A DNA stretch of 64,000 nt from Antennarius striatus. Taxonomy: Eukaryota; Chordata; Actinopteri; Lophiiformes; Antennariidae. Of the stretch, positions 62,001-64,000 are shown piece after piece; position 1 is the stretch's first letter, and every line of letters begins with the position of its first letter. Both the position numbers and the translations under genes were made by a program. Location: assembly GCF_040054535.1 (NCBI RefSeq), contig NC_090778.1, forward strand, positions 10,095,001 through 10,159,000. The letters are read 5' to 3'. A model generated the notes under the pieces. The model saw only the letters and a program-made list of their open reading frames with translations, was not told the DNA's origin and searched no databases.

Positions 62001-64000
62001 CCGAGATTATTTATACCAGAGAAACTTGGAGCGCGTTTATTTCTGGGCGGTGCAGGAGAAAACACAACCTGGTCTTTGTCTAAAGACTGTACTAACTAAA
62101 TGCTACAAGAACATTTAATGTTACACCCCCCAAATGCACCAGTGTTGTGTTTGCTAAACTGATAGAAATTAACCAAGTTTGATTTTTGTCGACCCAATGC
62201 TCTAAAACGGAAGTCGTTTACAAAAAAAGCACAAAACTCATGGAGACTCAGGAACCAGAGTCTATCTGGAACTTTTACTGAGGAAAATATCCTTAACAAT
62301 GGCAGGATCATCAATGTAAGTGATTAACTTTCTGCTGATTGTTATTTCATACAGTATAACAACTACAGTTCTCAAACAGAAACCAGTGATGTTTAATCAA
62401 TCAATACATTTTTAAATTATTTTCTTAAGATGCCAATCCTTTAACTGGTCCTGGTTTTTAAAAGGTGCGGGATCTACTGCATTTTCTGACTCAGTTTTAT
62501 TTCAATTACAAGAAATGAGGTATCCTTAGGTTTTTATCTGTCACTTTGCATAATAATAACTAAATTCAGTCTGGAAACAAAAACACTATAAAATTCAAAA
62601 AAAAAATGTAGTTATAACCCTGTTTGGAATCTCATGCTCAAGATGTAAAGTTTATCTAGATAATTATATTTACCACAATAAAACACATTTTCTGTAAATT
62701 AATTGAAAGGATACCTCCTAGTACATCATAATTCAGTTTAATACTCATTAAATGTCCCCAATCCTTATCTGTTAAAAGTTGCACTGACTTGAATATACCT
62801 GTTGAAAGTGTATTGTGCAAAGTTCACAAAGATCATATTATGAACTGCAGTTTAAAAGTTGACATACATGGTATTCAAGCTATTGGTTTTGACAACAGGC
62901 TGTTATTGTCAGGAGTTCACCTCCCCTTCGCCAAATAACAGAATTCTTATTTGGTTAGGGAAGCTCACAAGCTTAGAGCTCAGCTCAGAGCCTCACAGGA
63001 TTGGAGGAGGCAGCTGTCCAATAGTGGGCCCGAACATGGCAGCACTTAGTTTACACCAATAGTGAAACTTTTTTCTCTCCTATGGAGAGAGAATTGAAAA
63101 AGAGTGCATAATGAGGAGAAACAGCAGTTCTGCAGCTCCAACAGCCTGAGCTGAGCACAGTAGTATCCTGTCCTCTGAAACAGCCAGTGGAGAGAGAAGG
63201 AGTGAGACAGAGAAAGTAAAAATGGACAGACTGCTGCTGCGCTGAGGTGAGTGAACAACAAGGTAGTGAGGTTATAGCAGCTGGCTGAGCCTTGCTCAAC
63301 TCTTTTTTTCGATGGCCGAAGGGAAAGGACTGACAGAAATTGCTTGAGCTGGGTGGACTGGAAAAGAAGATCAGGGCTGTTTATTTCAAGCCTGTTTGTT
63401 TTAGTCGGCAAGAGTTCCAGGCATACCAAGAACAAGACTCTGTATTTAGCCAACACAGTGTGACTGCAGTGGAGTCTGCTAATAGTCTGGAAAGCTGCTG
63501 GCTCTATTGACTCATTTTCGGCTGGATGCGAGAGTTTGGAAATTCATCCTTAATTTTTTTAAATGTCAGAGTTAATCATTTATTGTTCGTTTGCATTTAT
63601 AAAACTGACATTGACGTTAGAGATGGATTTTGGACTTGGAAATATTGATGTTGTCTTTATCTGTCTTCCTGTCCCTTTGGTTCTCCTCTAATCCAAGCTC
63701 TGTAAACAGCTGCATATTGATCTGTTTCAAGTTGAAATCTACATTTCAATTTTTACAAATATCATCAATCTTAGTTAGAGAATAAGCACATCAGTTTTCA
63801 CTGCCAAATATGTGATGCAATTTTGCTTTCGTTGAGCTCTGCGAGAGCTTAAACCACCCCTTGCCAAAATGATTAGTACTCACACTTTTCCAGCAGAGAC
63901 GTGAGAAACCTGAGACATGTTTTTACTTGTTCTGGGGAATTAGGGTGCTTGTCGGAGACTGAAGAAGTGTGTTAACAGACACGACGGCACTTTCATTGGC
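56005..64000 (+). other. intron of the unidentified gene to the window end
   Basis: No exon with matching frame and splice sites was recognised. Open frames at 57939-58346 and 63046-63456 lack family motifs. A GC-richer patch with a donor-like site near 63244 is listed as a finding. Confidence 0.45.

Noticed and set aside
63046..63456. 136-codon minus-strand frame
   Set aside because: Opposite to the local gene, no motif, and overlaps the possible untranslated exon on the plus strand.

Overview
The window looks like nuclear DNA from a teleost fish. Protein-coding genes are split by short GT-AG introns, GC content is moderate, di- and tetranucleotide microsatellites are long, and there is a full-length RTE-type LINE, a tRNA-derived SINE and several short DNA-transposon relics of kinds common in fish. 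I saw no bacterial operon, CRISPR array or virus. Species cannot be named from sequence alone.

Layout. (1) 1-3670: non-genic, with three copies of one interspersed repeat. (2) 3674-7792, plus strand: a complete cathepsin L gene with a CRE/CCAAT/TATA promoter, a non-coding first exon and seven coding exons (336 aa). (3) 9659-21400, minus strand: a seven-exon fructose-1,6-bisphosphatase gene of the muscle type (fbp2-like, 337 aa). Its intron 5 carries a 3.13 kb RTE retrotransposon in the opposite orientation, with a 17-bp target-site duplication and a single in-frame stop. (4) 22268-27060, minus strand: a second seven-exon fructose-1,6-bisphosphatase gene of the liver type (fbp1-like, 338 aa), with a SINE in intron 6. 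(5) 27061-29750: intergenic. (6) From about 29800, plus strand: a CpG-rich promoter and 5'UTR exon, an intron of about 25.8 kb full of transposon relics, a small exon with a strong start codon (55968) and 12 codons, then intron to the window end. The gene is not identified because the rest lies beyond the window.

How the genes relate. fbp1 and fbp2 are head-to-tail on the same strand with identical exon phases and nearly identical exon lengths. This is an old tandem duplication also seen in mammals. Both encode the enzyme that removes the 1-phosphate of fructose-1,6-bisphosphate in gluconeogenesis (liver/kidney) or glycogen resynthesis (muscle). Cathepsin L, a lysosomal cysteine protease, is a neighbour with no evident functional link.

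Most interesting points: the fbp2 protein has a one-residue insertion in the AMP-inhibitor loop and lacks the conserved tyrosine of the dynamic loop; the RTE element is nearly intact; fbp2 has a 160-nt intron almost half filled with (CA)n and a second microsatellite beside its likely TATA box; and the large intron has perfect short hairpins and inverted transposon pairs. I found no convincing new multi-gene system.
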